This document shows, one piece after another, positions 8,761-18,604 of a DNA stretch of 64,000 nt. A program made the position numbers and the translations under genes. Origin of the DNA: Clostridiales bacterium. Lineage in GTDB: Bacteria > Bacillota > Clostridia > Oscillospirales > CAG-272. The stretch lies in assembly GCA_022791685.1 (NCBI GenBank), contig JAAVZO010000036.1, positions 118,908 through 182,907 on the forward strand, in the 5' to 3' direction. The first letter of the stretch is position 1. Each line of letters opens with the position of its first letter. The notes beneath the pieces are model-generated. The model was not told the origin of the DNA. It ran no database searches and saw nothing but the letters and a program-made list of their open reading frames with translations.

Positions 8761-9090
8761 TTATTTGTATGAATCGCGGTGGAACGCGTATCCGAACAGA
8801 CTGCCCATCAAAGCAAGTCCACCGTATGAAAAGATGTAGTGTATATCGTTCTGCGTGAAGTTCAAAACCAGCGTCGGCGCGAATATCAATGCAACTACAA
8901 TGCAGTAATACCACACCCAGCCGTTTATTTTTCCGAAAACTACTCCAGTACCAAGACAGCAGGCGGGTATGATTATCTTAAGTGCAAAATCTTCGACGAT
9001 AGTCCCGTCAAGCAGCGGCGGAACAACGTAGAACATAACTATCATGACCGCGATGTACGGCAGCCACTTTCGAAACGGTACTTTCTCCAT
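8761..9090 (-). CDS. Small integral membrane protein, unknown function
   Basis: Complete 109-aa ORF with about four hydrophobic segments. Confidence 0.6.
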   Translation of the reverse strand: MEKVPFRKWLPYIAVMIVMFYVVPPLLDGTIVEDFALKIIIPACCLGTGVVFGKINGWVWYYCIVVALIFAPTLVLNFTQNDIHYIFSYGGLALMGSLFGYAFHRDSYK

Positions 9091-9105
9091 AGAGCTTCCT
9101 TTCGA

Positions 9106-9555
9106 TTATTTCTTTGAAGCGCGGCGCGCCTTTGCACGCTCCCACTCGGCGATTTCTTCCTCAGTCTCAGGTTCAAGTGCCGGAACAGGTGTCGGCTTGT
9201 CGTTTTCATCGAGAGCAACAAGCGTCAAGTAGGCGTTATTTATCAGCTGACGGCTGCCGTCAGTCTTTTCGACATACGATTTTACCGAAACATCTATAGA
9301 TGTGCGTCCGACATAGACGACCTTGCCGATAAGCACGACTAAATCGTTCGCGAACGCCGGCTGCTTGAATTCGAGCTCATTCACCAGCACGGTAGTTACG
9401 TTGCAATTAGCATGACGACGCGCGGTAACTGCGGCGGTGATGTCTATCCACTCCATCAGCTTTCCGCCGAACAGTCGGTCGTATCCGTTCATCGTGTTGA
9501 GGTTCAATATGTGTACCGACTCAGTGTACGAGTCGCTTGGCTTCTTTGTTATCAT
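9106..9555 (-). CDS. Acyl-CoA thioesterase (hotdog fold)
   Basis: NGYDRLFGGKLMEWIDITAAVTARRHANCNVTTVLVNELEFKQPAFANDLVVL. Confidence 0.8.
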   Translation of the reverse strand: MITKKPSDSYTESVHILNLNTMNGYDRLFGGKLMEWIDITAAVTARRHANCNVTTVLVNELEFKQPAFANDLVVLIGKVVYVGRTSIDVSVKSYVEKTDGSRQLINNAYLTLVALDENDKPTPVPALEPETEEEIAEWERAKARRASKK

Positions 9556-9571
9556 TAGAGCAATCCTTTTC

Positions 9572-10144
9572 TTACTTCGCGAATTTTATTCCGCCGTCCT
9601 CGTCGAGCTCGATTATAGCGAGACTTTCGAGGTGAATTCCCATTGAACGTATCAGCTTGCCGCCGTCCTGAAATCCCTTTTCGATACAAATACCAACGCC
9701 GCAGAGAGTTGCACCCGCCTGCTGAACGATATCTTTTAGTCCGAAAAATGCCTTACCCTTCGCAAGAAAATCGTCGATTATAAGTATCTTGTCGTCTGGG
9801 CTAAGGAACTTTTTCGCTACGCGTATCGTGTAATCCTTACCCTTAGTATAGGACGTGACCTCAGAGGTGTATACATCACCGTCAAGATTTTTCGAATCGC
9901 ACTTCTTTGCAAATACGACCGGAACACCGAAATACTGAGCTGTAATGCACGCAATACCTATACCGGAAGCTTCGATAGTAAGGATCTTAGTCACTCCGTC
10001 ACCGGCAAAACGGCGGCGAAATTCACGTCCAAGCTCATTTATCAGTGATATATCCATCTGATGGTTCAAAAAGCTGTCGACCTTAATTATTCCGCCGTCC
10101 TTGACAACTCCGTCCGACATTATTCTATCTTCTAATATTTTCAT
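9572..10144 (-). CDS. xpt: Xanthine phosphoribosyltransferase
   Basis: VDSFLNHQMDISLINELGREF, TIEASGIGIA, ILIIDDFLAKGKA PRPP motif. Confidence 0.92.
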   Translation of the reverse strand: MKILEDRIMSDGVVKDGGIIKVDSFLNHQMDISLINELGREFRRRFAGDGVTKILTIEASGIGIACITAQYFGVPVVFAKKCDSKNLDGDVYTSEVTSYTKGKDYTIRVAKKFLSPDDKILIIDDFLAKGKAFFGLKDIVQQAGATLCGVGICIEKGFQDGGKLIRSMGIHLESLAIIELDEDGGIKFAK

Positions 10145-10310
10145 GGTTATGTATATTCCCTTCTAAGAAATCCGATCATATTTAATATCTTATAGTATAT
10201 CATACTTTTCGACATTTTTCTGCAATATTTTGTAAACACTTTTGCCATTTGCACACATTTTGAAAAATATCATATGATAATAATAAAATCAGAAAAATGG
10301 AGTGATCATC

Positions 10311-10991
10311 TTGAAGCGACAGCGATTTAGAGTCCGACTTGGCTTATGTCTGCTTATATTTGCAATTGTGGTAATGATATGCGCGACCTGCTTTGAGCTG
10401 AGCTTACGGCCACTCATAGTGAACACCGCAAAAAGCCGCGCACGGCTTTTTGCAACTAATGTTATAAGTGAATCGGTTGACGAAGCATTTGAGGTATCGC
10501 TGACTGACAGCAAGCTGGTAAACGTGATATACGGAGATGTTGGTGTAAAATCCATAGAAACCGACGTATACGCGATAAATCGGCTGCGTACCGCTTCAAT
10601 TAGAAATATCACTGGGCAAATATCAAATATCGACAAAATGACACTTGAAATACCGATAGGAAATCTCGTCGGAAATTCACTGCTGACTGGACGCGGCGCT
10701 CCAATAAAAATAAGGCTCGTTCCGATAGGTGATGTCAGCGCAGAGCTCTACAGCGAATTTACCGAAAGCGGAATCAACCAGACGCTTCACCGCATATATC
10801 TTCGCGTAAAGGTCACAATGAATATGCTTGTGCTGACCGACACTGTAAAGCTCGAATTGGCGAACGATATATTAGTCGCTGAGACGGTAATCGTTGGTGA
10901 AATTCCGGACGCATACACCTCGATCAATCGCTTTGAGATCGACGAAAATGAGGAAAACGACCTCAACGATTACGCAGCGACATTACCGTGA
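10311..10991 (+). CDS. yunB: Sporulation protein YunB
   Basis: ELSLRPLIVNTAKSRARLFATNVISESVDEAF and IPIGNLVGNSLLTGRGAPIKIRLVPIGDV; probable TTG start after GGAG. Confidence 0.85.
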   Translation: MKRQRFRVRLGLCLLIFAIVVMICATCFELSLRPLIVNTAKSRARLFATNVISESVDEAFEVSLTDSKLVNVIYGDVGVKSIETDVYAINRLRTASIRNITGQISNIDKMTLEIPIGNLVGNSLLTGRGAPIKIRLVPIGDVSAELYSEFTESGINQTLHRIYLRVKVTMNMLVLTDTVKLELANDILVAETVIVGEIPDAYTSINRFEIDENEENDLNDYAATLP

Positions 10992-10992
10992 T

Positions 10993-11694
10993 CTATTTCT
11001 GCAATGAGCGAACATACTCGGCTACCTCGCGGTTCGTGACATATTTTATATCGTCATGTCCAGCGATTTTCTCGCAGAAGCGCTCGAATACGTCCCAGTT
11101 TCCGAATTTATCAAGCTCAAAGCTGTGACCCCAGAGATAATATAGCTTATCCTCTTCACCGTCAGCTGAAATGAGTTCGTCTGCCAGCCGCCACATCTCG
11201 TCATACTCATTCGGATGGAGCTGGCAGGACGGATACCATGCCATAAGGCGCTTCGGCAAATCAAGCGTAAAATGCGAGCCTACAGCGCGGGCGTAATAAA
11301 TATCAGTATTTTCGGTAATAATTTTAATCGTATCATCATTGAAAAACGGTCCGCCCGGATACGCCATTCCGACAATTTTATATCCGCACAAGCCTTCAAG
11401 TGCCGCCGCATCGTCGCCAACCTGATGAATTATCTGCTCGCGTGTGCAGTCAAGTAGATTCGGGTGCGTGATCGTATGCGCGGCTATCTCGTGTCCGGCG
11501 TAGAGCGACCTTACCTCGTCTGCGGCTATCTCATCGTGGCATACCTTGATTTCCTCGTGCGTGATGTCATGCTGCTGACCGAACAATCCCGAGTTGAGAT
11601 TGAACGTGCATTTAAGCTTGTAATTGTTTAATATCGAAACGAAACGGCGGTCTTGAATCGTACCGTCATCAAAGCTCATAGTAAAGAATTTCAT
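10993..11694 (-). CDS. Polysaccharide deacetylase family protein
   Basis: FFTMSFDDGTIQD and HEIAAHTITHPNL NodB motifs. Confidence 0.85.
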   Translation of the reverse strand: MKFFTMSFDDGTIQDRRFVSILNNYKLKCTFNLNSGLFGQQHDITHEEIKVCHDEIAADEVRSLYAGHEIAAHTITHPNLLDCTREQIIHQVGDDAAALEGLCGYKIVGMAYPGGPFFNDDTIKIITENTDIYYARAVGSHFTLDLPKRLMAWYPSCQLHPNEYDEMWRLADELISADGEEDKLYYLWGHSFELDKFGNWDVFERFCEKIAGHDDIKYVTNREVAEYVRSLQK

Positions 11695-11848
11695 TGTACT
11701 TCTCCCAAAAATAATACTTGATAATAAAAATTATACCTCATCAGGTCATAAAAGTCAACATTATTATAAGAAATTCTCTCTATCCTATTGCGAAATCTGA
11801 AGATTTGTGGTAAAATAAGAAGTAACGACACAATTAGGAGAAGCTTAG

Positions 11849-12592
11849 ATGGAAACGGCAAAAGCCACCTTCCGCAACGCAATGGGCGGATACAATAAAC
11901 AGGATGTAAACAAATATATCGCTGAACTCAGCGCTGGGTTTGACGAAGATAAAAAAGAGCTCGAAGAAAGAATCGCTGAGCTCACAACAGAAATTGAAAA
12001 GCTGACTGCGAACGACAAGTCCACCGAATATAACAATATTGCAGCCGAACTCGAGCGCGCAAACGCACTCGTCACAGCGCAGAATGAACAGCTCGAAAGT
12101 CAGAAAGCTGAGATCGCAGAGCTTCAAGAAAAACAGGCTTCGCTTACAGATGAACTGAAGCTCGCAAACGATAAGCTTGAAATGCTCGGAGACACAGAAG
12201 AAAAACTAAAGAAATACGACCAGATGTCGGCTAAACTCGCTGACCTTATGGTCGAGGCTTCACTCAGCGCGGATAAAATACGAGCGGAAGCTCAGAGTGC
12301 GGCTGATGAAGCTATGCGTGAACATGAAGAACGCGAGCAGCAGTTTCGTAAAAATGAAGCCGAGCTTGCCGAAAAACTTGAAGAACGCTACAGAAGTGCG
12401 GTAGCGGCAGTCAATGCAAAGCTGTCGGAGCTTGCAGCTGATGGAATGAACTCGCTCGAAGCGTCACTAAAAAATGCACAGACTGAGATCGAAACGATAC
12501 TCGACCGTCAGCGTGCCACTGCACGTGCAACGATATTACAGACAGCGGAACGGCTCACTGAGCTCGAAGAGCTTACGAAACCAGTAGACTGA
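11849..12592 (+). CDS. DivIVA-like coiled-coil protein
   Basis: TFRNAMGGYNKQDVNKYIAELSAGF N-terminus followed by long Glu/Ala/Leu coiled coil. Confidence 0.7.
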   Translation: METAKATFRNAMGGYNKQDVNKYIAELSAGFDEDKKELEERIAELTTEIEKLTANDKSTEYNNIAAELERANALVTAQNEQLESQKAEIAELQEKQASLTDELKLANDKLEMLGDTEEKLKKYDQMSAKLADLMVEASLSADKIRAEAQSAADEAMREHEEREQQFRKNEAELAEKLEERYRSAVAAVNAKLSELAADGMNSLEASLKNAQTEIETILDRQRATARATILQTAERLTELEELTKPVD

Positions 12593-12633
12593 ATCCTTCA
12601 CAACCTCAATGCTTGCGAAAGGAATGATAATAA

Positions 12634-13578
12634 ATGAAAAAATCACACGAGCTGAGCATTGATTCATTGACGAAGCTCGGTGAACGGATACGCGAATCAC
12701 GTATCGCAGCAGGACTTACGCAGGACGAGCTCGCTGGCGGCGAGATAACGCGTAATATGCTCAGCCGGATCGAAACCGGAGCTGCACTTCCATCGCTGCC
12801 GACGCTCTGTATCATCGCTGAAAAGTTAGAAATGCCGGTCGGCGCGCTGCTTGGCGACCTGTCGGATTACGCATCATACCGAATGACTGTCGAGCTCAGA
12901 GGAATGCTAAACAAAAAACAATATTCAAAGCTGCTTGAACGCTACTCAAGATCGACCGTTCGCGCTAACGATGAACTAATGTATATCCTGACCGAAGCAA
13001 GCGTCGGACAAGCTGAGGAGTGCTTCATATCTGGAAATATAGCAGAAGCCCGCGCACATATCGCCAACGCAAAGCGATACGCAGAGTCGACTACATTCGA
13101 CACATTGTCAGTAATTGAACGAGCTGAGCTATGCCTGATGATGACCGAAGAGCCAGATAAACAGAATGGTGAGCTCGGTCAGCAAAGCAGATTAAAATCA
13201 ATGATATTTGAAAAGAATCGGCTCGCAATATATCTGTGGGCACGCAGTATGCTTGTCTGCGAGTCTGCCGACACCTACTCAGCCCCAAATAAGTCCGCAA
13301 AAGAGCTGAACGCAAGGCTCAAGCCGATAATATCCGAATTGTCAGACGGATTTCTGCGTTCGCACATCGAAGCAAAGCTCGATATAGCAAACGCCGATTA
13401 CCTTGAAGCCAAGGCTCGGCTCGTACCATATCTTGACAGCGCCGATAAGCTGCCGCCAACTCTGCTGTTCGATCTATACACCGACCTCGAGCTCTGCTGC
13501 AAATGCTGCGGAGACTTTGAGAATGCGTACAAATACTCAAATGCAAAGCTTGCACTGCTGCAAAAAATAAAGCTCTAA
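12634..13578 (+). CDS. XRE-family HTH regulator with C-terminal helical repeat (TPR/RRNPP-like) domain
   Basis: LGERIRESRIAAGLTQDELAGGEITRNMLSRIETGAALPSLPTL; about 230 aa helical repeats follow. Confidence 0.75.
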   Translation: MKKSHELSIDSLTKLGERIRESRIAAGLTQDELAGGEITRNMLSRIETGAALPSLPTLCIIAEKLEMPVGALLGDLSDYASYRMTVELRGMLNKKQYSKLLERYSRSTVRANDELMYILTEASVGQAEECFISGNIAEARAHIANAKRYAESTTFDTLSVIERAELCLMMTEEPDKQNGELGQQSRLKSMIFEKNRLAIYLWARSMLVCESADTYSAPNKSAKELNARLKPIISELSDGFLRSHIEAKLDIANADYLEAKARLVPYLDSADKLPPTLLFDLYTDLELCCKCCGDFENAYKYSNAKLALLQKIKL

Positions 13579-13596
13579 ATTAAGGATAATACTAAT

Positions 13597-14088
13597 ATGA
13601 ACGACAAATTCACTCAATTCCGCGTCGGTCAGGGCTATGACGTGCATCGGCTGACCGAAGGGCGCAAGCTGATCCTCGGCGGCGTTGACATACCGTATGA
13701 ACGTGGTCTGCTCGGTCACTCGGACGCTGACGTGCTCGTCCATGCAATAATGGATGCGCTGCTCGGCGCTGCTGCGCTCGGCGATATCGGCAAGCATTTT
13801 CCGGATACCGACCCCGCATATTCGGGTGCTGATAGTCTCGAGCTCGCTCGCCACGTCGCCCGGCTGCTCGCCGCGTCAGGATATAAGATCGGCAACATCG
13901 ATTCAACGATAATAGCGCAAAAACCTAAGCTCGCGCCGTACATCGAGACAATGCGTGAAAATATCGCCGCCGCCCTTATGCTCGATACCGACATGGTAAG
14001 CGTAAAGGCTACCACTGAGGAAAAGCTCGGATTTACCGGCTCAGGCGAAGGCATCGCAGCTCAGGCAGCGGCATTGATCTATAAATAG
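13597..14088 (+). CDS. ispF: 2-C-methyl-D-erythritol 2,4-cyclodiphosphate synthase
   Basis: [51 protein letters not shown]. Confidence 0.97.
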   Translation: MNDKFTQFRVGQGYDVHRLTEGRKLILGGVDIPYERGLLGHSDADVLVHAIMDALLGAAALGDIGKHFPDTDPAYSGADSLELARHVARLLAASGYKIGNIDSTIIAQKPKLAPYIETMRENIAAALMLDTDMVSVKATTEEKLGFTGSGEGIAAQAAALIYK

Positions 14089-14122
14089 TCATATACATGA
14101 CTATTCAAATTAAACGACAGAT

Positions 14123-14222
14123 GTGTGCATAACTTTTGTGTCCTATACAATAAACTTCCATGGCACACACCTGCCGTGGGCTCTAATATCATAATATGGT
14201 AAAACCGCCGGATTGTTCCGGC
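14123..14222 (+). other. Structured rpe upstream region with competing hairpins
   Basis: CCATGGCA(14158-14165)/TGCCGTGG(14172-14179); alternative GTGTGC(14123-14128)/GCACAC(14163-14168); GCCGGA-TTGT-TCCGGC(14207-14222). Confidence 0.35.
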
Positions 14223-14261
14223 TAAATTTCGAATACTCAAAATTAAAAGGAATCTAACACT

Positions 14262-14915
14262 ATGATAAAAATTTCACCATCAGTTCTCGCCTGTGACTTT
14301 TCAAAACTCGGCGATGAAGTCAAGCGCGTCGATGAAGGCGGCGCAGATATGCTCCACCTCGACGTTATGGACGGCGTTTTTGTACCAAACATCAGCTTCG
14401 GCGCAGGTATTATCAGCTCGATACGCAAGAAGACCGACCTCATTTTCGACGTTCATCTGATGATAACCAATCCGCAGCGATATATCGCTGATTTCGTAAA
14501 GGCTGGCGCGGATATTATAACTATTCATTACGAGAGCTGCGACAATCAGATCGAAGTGCTGAAGCAGATCCGCGAAGCTGGCGTTAAAGCGTCGATCTCG
14601 ATAAAGCCAGCTACTCCGGCGTTCATACTTGAGCCGCTTCTCGAATATGTAGATATGGTGCTTGTAATGACTGTCGAACCGGGATTCGGCGGACAATCCT
14701 TCATCTCTGACACACTCGAAAGCGTTAGGACCGCTGCCGCTATGATCAAAGCTAAGGGTCTCGACATCGACATCGAAGTAGACGGCGGAATAACTGCCGA
14801 GACCATAGTTCCGGCATACGAAGCAGGCGCTCGTGTATTCGTCGCGGGCTCGTCCGTTTTCAAAGCCCCCGACGCAGCTGCTGCTATATCAGCTCTGCGT
14901 AACGCGGTAAAATAA
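14262..14915 (+). CDS. rpe: Ribulose-phosphate 3-epimerase
   Basis: ISPSVLACDFSKLGDEV, LHLDVMDGVFVPNISFG, VMTVEPGFGGQSFI. Confidence 0.97.
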   Translation: MIKISPSVLACDFSKLGDEVKRVDEGGADMLHLDVMDGVFVPNISFGAGIISSIRKKTDLIFDVHLMITNPQRYIADFVKAGADIITIHYESCDNQIEVLKQIREAGVKASISIKPATPAFILEPLLEYVDMVLVMTVEPGFGGQSFISDTLESVRTAAAMIKAKGLDIDIEVDGGITAETIVPAYEAGARVFVAGSSVFKAPDAAAAISALRNAVK

Positions 14916-14927
14916 TCCACAGAATCA

Positions 14928-16337
14928 ATGGTATTTTCATCAACCGTATTTCTATTCATATTTCTGCCGATAGTCTGGCTGCTGTATACGCTTATCCCGC
15001 AGAAGCTGCTCATCGTAAAGAACGCACTGCTGTCGGTTGCCAGCTTGGTATTCTACGCTTTCGGCGAGCCGATATATATCGTCATAATGATAGCGTCAGT
15101 GCTATACAACTATTTGCTGGCAATGCTATTGTCATCGAAGCAGGGACGCTCGCGGAAGGTATTGTGCACTATCGCGATAATTACAAACCTTGCGGTATTA
15201 TGCTTCTTCAAATATGTACCATGGCTTGTCACAGTGATAAATACGTCGCTTAATATCAGCCTTCCAGTACCCGGATTCACAATTCCGGTAGGTATTTCCT
15301 TCTACACCTTCCAGATACTCTCATACGTTGTCGACGTTCATCAGGGTAAAACTGAGGTGCAGAAGAACTTCTTCGATCTGTTTTTGTACATATCGTTCTT
15401 CCCGCAGCTGATCGCCGGACCTATCGTAAAATACGGCGACATCAAAGCGCAGTTAGCATCGCGTCAAATGACGCTCGACCTAACCGCCTCAGGTATCCGT
15501 CGCTTCATATACGGACTTTCGAAGAAGGTTCTGATTTCAAACACCGCCGCACTTGTTGCTAAAGCTGCATTTGAAGCCACCGAACCGTCGTCTATGCTCG
15601 CATGGTCAGGTGCGATATGCTACTGTATCCAGCTTTACTTCGACTTTTCGGGCTACTCGGATATGGCGATAGGACTTGCGTCAATGTTCGGCTTCTCACT
15701 TTGCGAAAACTTCAACTACCCGTATTCAGCCGTTACGATACGAGACTTTTGGAAGCGCTGGCATATCTCGCTGACCTCATGGTTCCGCGAATATGTATAC
15801 TTCCCTCTCGGCGGTAACCGCAAAGGCAAAGCTCGTACTGCATTCAATCGTATCGCGGTATTCTTTCTGACTGGACTTTGGCATGGCGCAAATTTCACAT
15901 ATATCCTTTGGGGTATGTGGCACGGACTTCTGATGATGCTTGAGCAGGCGTTCAATTTCGACGCGCTCGCAAAAAAGAAGCCTCTGCGTCCGATACTCAG
16001 GGTCTACACTCTGCTCGCTGTCACACTCGGGTTCGTAGTGTTCAACTCGCCAAGTATCGGCTCAGCATTCACCTACATCGGTCGAATGTTCTCGTTCAGC
16101 GGAAATATCGGCGACGCGCTCGCGCTCTTCTCGCCGTATATGTGTACAATGCTGCTGCTCGGACTCATATTCTCGCTGCCGATAACCCCGAAGCTGCGTG
16201 AGCTTACTTCAAACGGCGGAAAGCTTGAAAAGACAGCGCAATTTTTCAGCTATATTTTCTGTATACCACTGTTCGCATGCTGTATAATGTCGCTGGCTTC
16301 ATCGTCGTTTAATCCGTTTATTTACTATATCTTCTAA
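14928..16337 (+). CDS. MBOAT family O-acyltransferase
   Basis: FNYPYSAVTIRDFWKRWHISLTSWFREYVYFPLGGNRKG...LTGLWHGANFTYILWG. Confidence 0.92.
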   Translation: MVFSSTVFLFIFLPIVWLLYTLIPQKLLIVKNALLSVASLVFYAFGEPIYIVIMIASVLYNYLLAMLLSSKQGRSRKVLCTIAIITNLAVLCFFKYVPWLVTVINTSLNISLPVPGFTIPVGISFYTFQILSYVVDVHQGKTEVQKNFFDLFLYISFFPQLIAGPIVKYGDIKAQLASRQMTLDLTASGIRRFIYGLSKKVLISNTAALVAKAAFEATEPSSMLAWSGAICYCIQLYFDFSGYSDMAIGLASMFGFSLCENFNYPYSAVTIRDFWKRWHISLTSWFREYVYFPLGGNRKGKARTAFNRIAVFFLTGLWHGANFTYILWGMWHGLLMMLEQAFNFDALAKKKPLRPILRVYTLLAVTLGFVVFNSPSIGSAFTYIGRMFSFSGNIGDALALFSPYMCTMLLLGLIFSLPITPKLRELTSNGGKLEKTAQFFSYIFCIPLFACCIMSLASSSFNPFIYYIF

Positions 16338-16351
16338 AGGGATTTATACCT

Positions 16352-17413
16352 ATGACAAAAATCCTCAAAATTTCATTCTGTACTCTATTCTTTGCCACCT
16401 GTCTGTTTTTTTCACTGGCTATGATGATCCCCGGCGCTTCAAATATCGCTGAGAGCGACGTTGAAAAGCCGCAGATATTTCTCGACGGCTACATAAATCA
16501 GGATTTCGGCAACGAATACGAGGAATATTTCTCAAAAGCGTTCGCATTTCGCAGCAACGTCGTCGGCGCATGGTCAGCGATACGCACGTCGATATTCGCT
16601 GAAGGCAACGATCAGGTCATAATCGGAAAGCATGATTTCCTGTACTTTGCCGATACGCTCGACGATTATACCGGAAGTGCTCCGATGACTGACGACGAGG
16701 TCAAAGCTACTGCCGCTTCACTTCATGCGCTCAGTGAGTATGCAGAAGGTCGCGGTGCAAAACTGCTTTTCGTATGTGCGCCGAATAAGAATCACATATA
16801 CCCCGAATATATGCCTGCGCGCTATCTTCAAAGCGACGAGCCGAGCAATCTTGATCGGCTATATGCTGCACTCGACGAATGCGGTGTTGCCTACTGTGAC
16901 CTGCGCGAGCCGCTGCTCGACGCAAAGTCCGAGCGTCTGATATATCATCGCCGCGACACTCACTGGAATCAGGACGGTGCGGCGATTGCTATGAATGTAA
17001 TATCGTCAGCGCTTGACTTCGATATGCCGAATTTAGCCGATATTACACGTACCGAGCCACGCGACCTTGTCGGCGACCTAGACACACTGCTTTACCCAGA
17101 CAAGACTCTATACGACGAAAATCCGACCTACGACCTCTCCGAGCTATACATCTATACTTCAGCATACTCTACCCCGATGGATATGCAGATATCCGCACGC
17201 GGCTCAGGGCGCGGCAAGGCGCTTATATTCCGCGACTCGTTCGCAAATGCGCTAATTCCATTCTTAGCTTCATCATTTCAGGAAACACGCTTTGAACGTG
17301 CGATCCCATACCGCATAGACCTGCTCGACGAATTCAGCGCCGACTATGTTATAGTTGAAATAGCTGAACGAAATCTGCGTAATTTGATCAATTCAGATTC
17401 ACGAATTAAATAA
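16352..17413 (+). CDS. AlgJ/AlgX-like (DHHW family) acetyltransferase-associated protein
   Basis: N-terminal TM, IIGKHDFLYFADTLDDYTG, YHRRDTHWNQDGAAIAM; directly after the MBOAT gene. Confidence 0.8.
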   Translation: MTKILKISFCTLFFATCLFFSLAMMIPGASNIAESDVEKPQIFLDGYINQDFGNEYEEYFSKAFAFRSNVVGAWSAIRTSIFAEGNDQVIIGKHDFLYFADTLDDYTGSAPMTDDEVKATAASLHALSEYAEGRGAKLLFVCAPNKNHIYPEYMPARYLQSDEPSNLDRLYAALDECGVAYCDLREPLLDAKSERLIYHRRDTHWNQDGAAIAMNVISSALDFDMPNLADITRTEPRDLVGDLDTLLYPDKTLYDENPTYDLSELYIYTSAYSTPMDMQISARGSGRGKALIFRDSFANALIPFLASSFQETRFERAIPYRIDLLDEFSADYVIVEIAERNLRNLINSDSRIK

Positions 17414-17445
17414 TTTAAGATAAAATACAGAAAGGAAGCATAAGC

Positions 17446-18579
17446 TTGTTAAAAAATACTGCAAGAATTGCAAAATTGTCCGCACTCCTCGCCTGCACAC
17501 TGTCAGCGAGCGCCTGCGGTTCAGCCTATTATGTAAACGAACATATCTTCAAGGATTTTGACGTAGCAGCGAGCCTCGGAATCGAATTCCCATCCGAAGC
17601 CTTCGATTTCGGAGAGCTTTCAGAAACCGCGCCGTATATTGAAAGTAAGTCGCCTAATGACATATCATCGTCACCTCGCAGCTTTAAAATGCGCGTCACT
17701 GACAAAATGCGTATATACAAGAAAATCGGCGATACCTCATCGGTACGCACTATCTATCAAAATGAGGTAGTAGAGCTTGTAGAAACAGACGACCCGGACT
17801 GGGTACTCGTAAAAAGCGCCTCCGGAAGTGAGCTTGGATATACAAACGAGGGCTTTCTGCACGCTATCGACGAGAGCTGCGGTATATTCGGCGAACTGCC
17901 CATTGAATACGGCAAAGCGCGCACCAACAGCAACACCTACGTTGACGCATACTCGCACCTTGTAGATATCAGTAAGTATCTCAACTGTTACTTCTCTACC
18001 GACCCGTCAAATGATGGAGTCGACATTTCACAATACGATGTAAAGGTGTCAATGAAGCTTTCCACATCAGAAACTTCAATAAATCAGCCATTCTATTCAC
18101 GCAACCTTTGTATGTTCCAGTATGACACGCTGCAAAAGCTAATAAAGGCAATCGAAATTTTCAGACGTGACGGATATACTATCGTGATCTACGACGCATA
18201 CCGCCCCACCAGCGTGCAGCAGCAATGGTTTGATGTTGTTAAAGTCCATAAATGGGTGGCTGATCCATCGCGCGGTATGGGGGGCGTTCACGACCGCGGA
18301 ACTGCAATCGATATGTCGCTGATAGACAAGGACGGAAACGAGCTCGAAATGCCTACTCCGATGCACACCTTCACTGAAGCGTCCGCAAGAGCAAGTGAGG
18401 AGATGAGCGATGAAGCACGCAAAAATATGAATTACATGACTAATGTAATGGTATCCTGCGGCTTTACATACATAAACTCCGAATGGTGGCACTTCCAAGA
18501 CGTGAATACACAGTACTATCTGCCGACTGACCACCCAATAGACGAAATACCGCTTGTTCCATCAGAGGAACTCAATTGA
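17446..18579 (+). CDS. M15 family D-Ala-D-Ala dipeptidase (VanX-like) lipoprotein
   Basis: Lipobox-like LSASAC; SH3-like segment; VIYDAYRPTSVQQQWF, GGVHDRGTAIDMSLID, EWWHFQ zinc/catalytic motifs; TTG start. Confidence 0.85.
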   Translation: MLKNTARIAKLSALLACTLSASACGSAYYVNEHIFKDFDVAASLGIEFPSEAFDFGELSETAPYIESKSPNDISSSPRSFKMRVTDKMRIYKKIGDTSSVRTIYQNEVVELVETDDPDWVLVKSASGSELGYTNEGFLHAIDESCGIFGELPIEYGKARTNSNTYVDAYSHLVDISKYLNCYFSTDPSNDGVDISQYDVKVSMKLSTSETSINQPFYSRNLCMFQYDTLQKLIKAIEIFRRDGYTIVIYDAYRPTSVQQQWFDVVKVHKWVADPSRGMGGVHDRGTAIDMSLIDKDGNELEMPTPMHTFTEASARASEEMSDEARKNMNYMTNVMVSCGFTYINSEWWHFQDVNTQYYLPTDHPIDEIPLVPSEELN

Positions 18580-18604
18580 GCAGTATTACCTTTAATTAAA
18601 TAAT

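Noticed and set aside
10145-10310. Possible purine riboswitch upstream of xpt
   Set aside because: No purine-aptamer core (loop-loop GG/CC pattern or conserved UAUA...junction) visible; region is just AT-rich divergent promoter DNA
14089-14261. 6S RNA gene between ispF and rpe
   Set aside because: No long complementary 5' and 3' arms and the space is short; kept only as an unexplained structured leader
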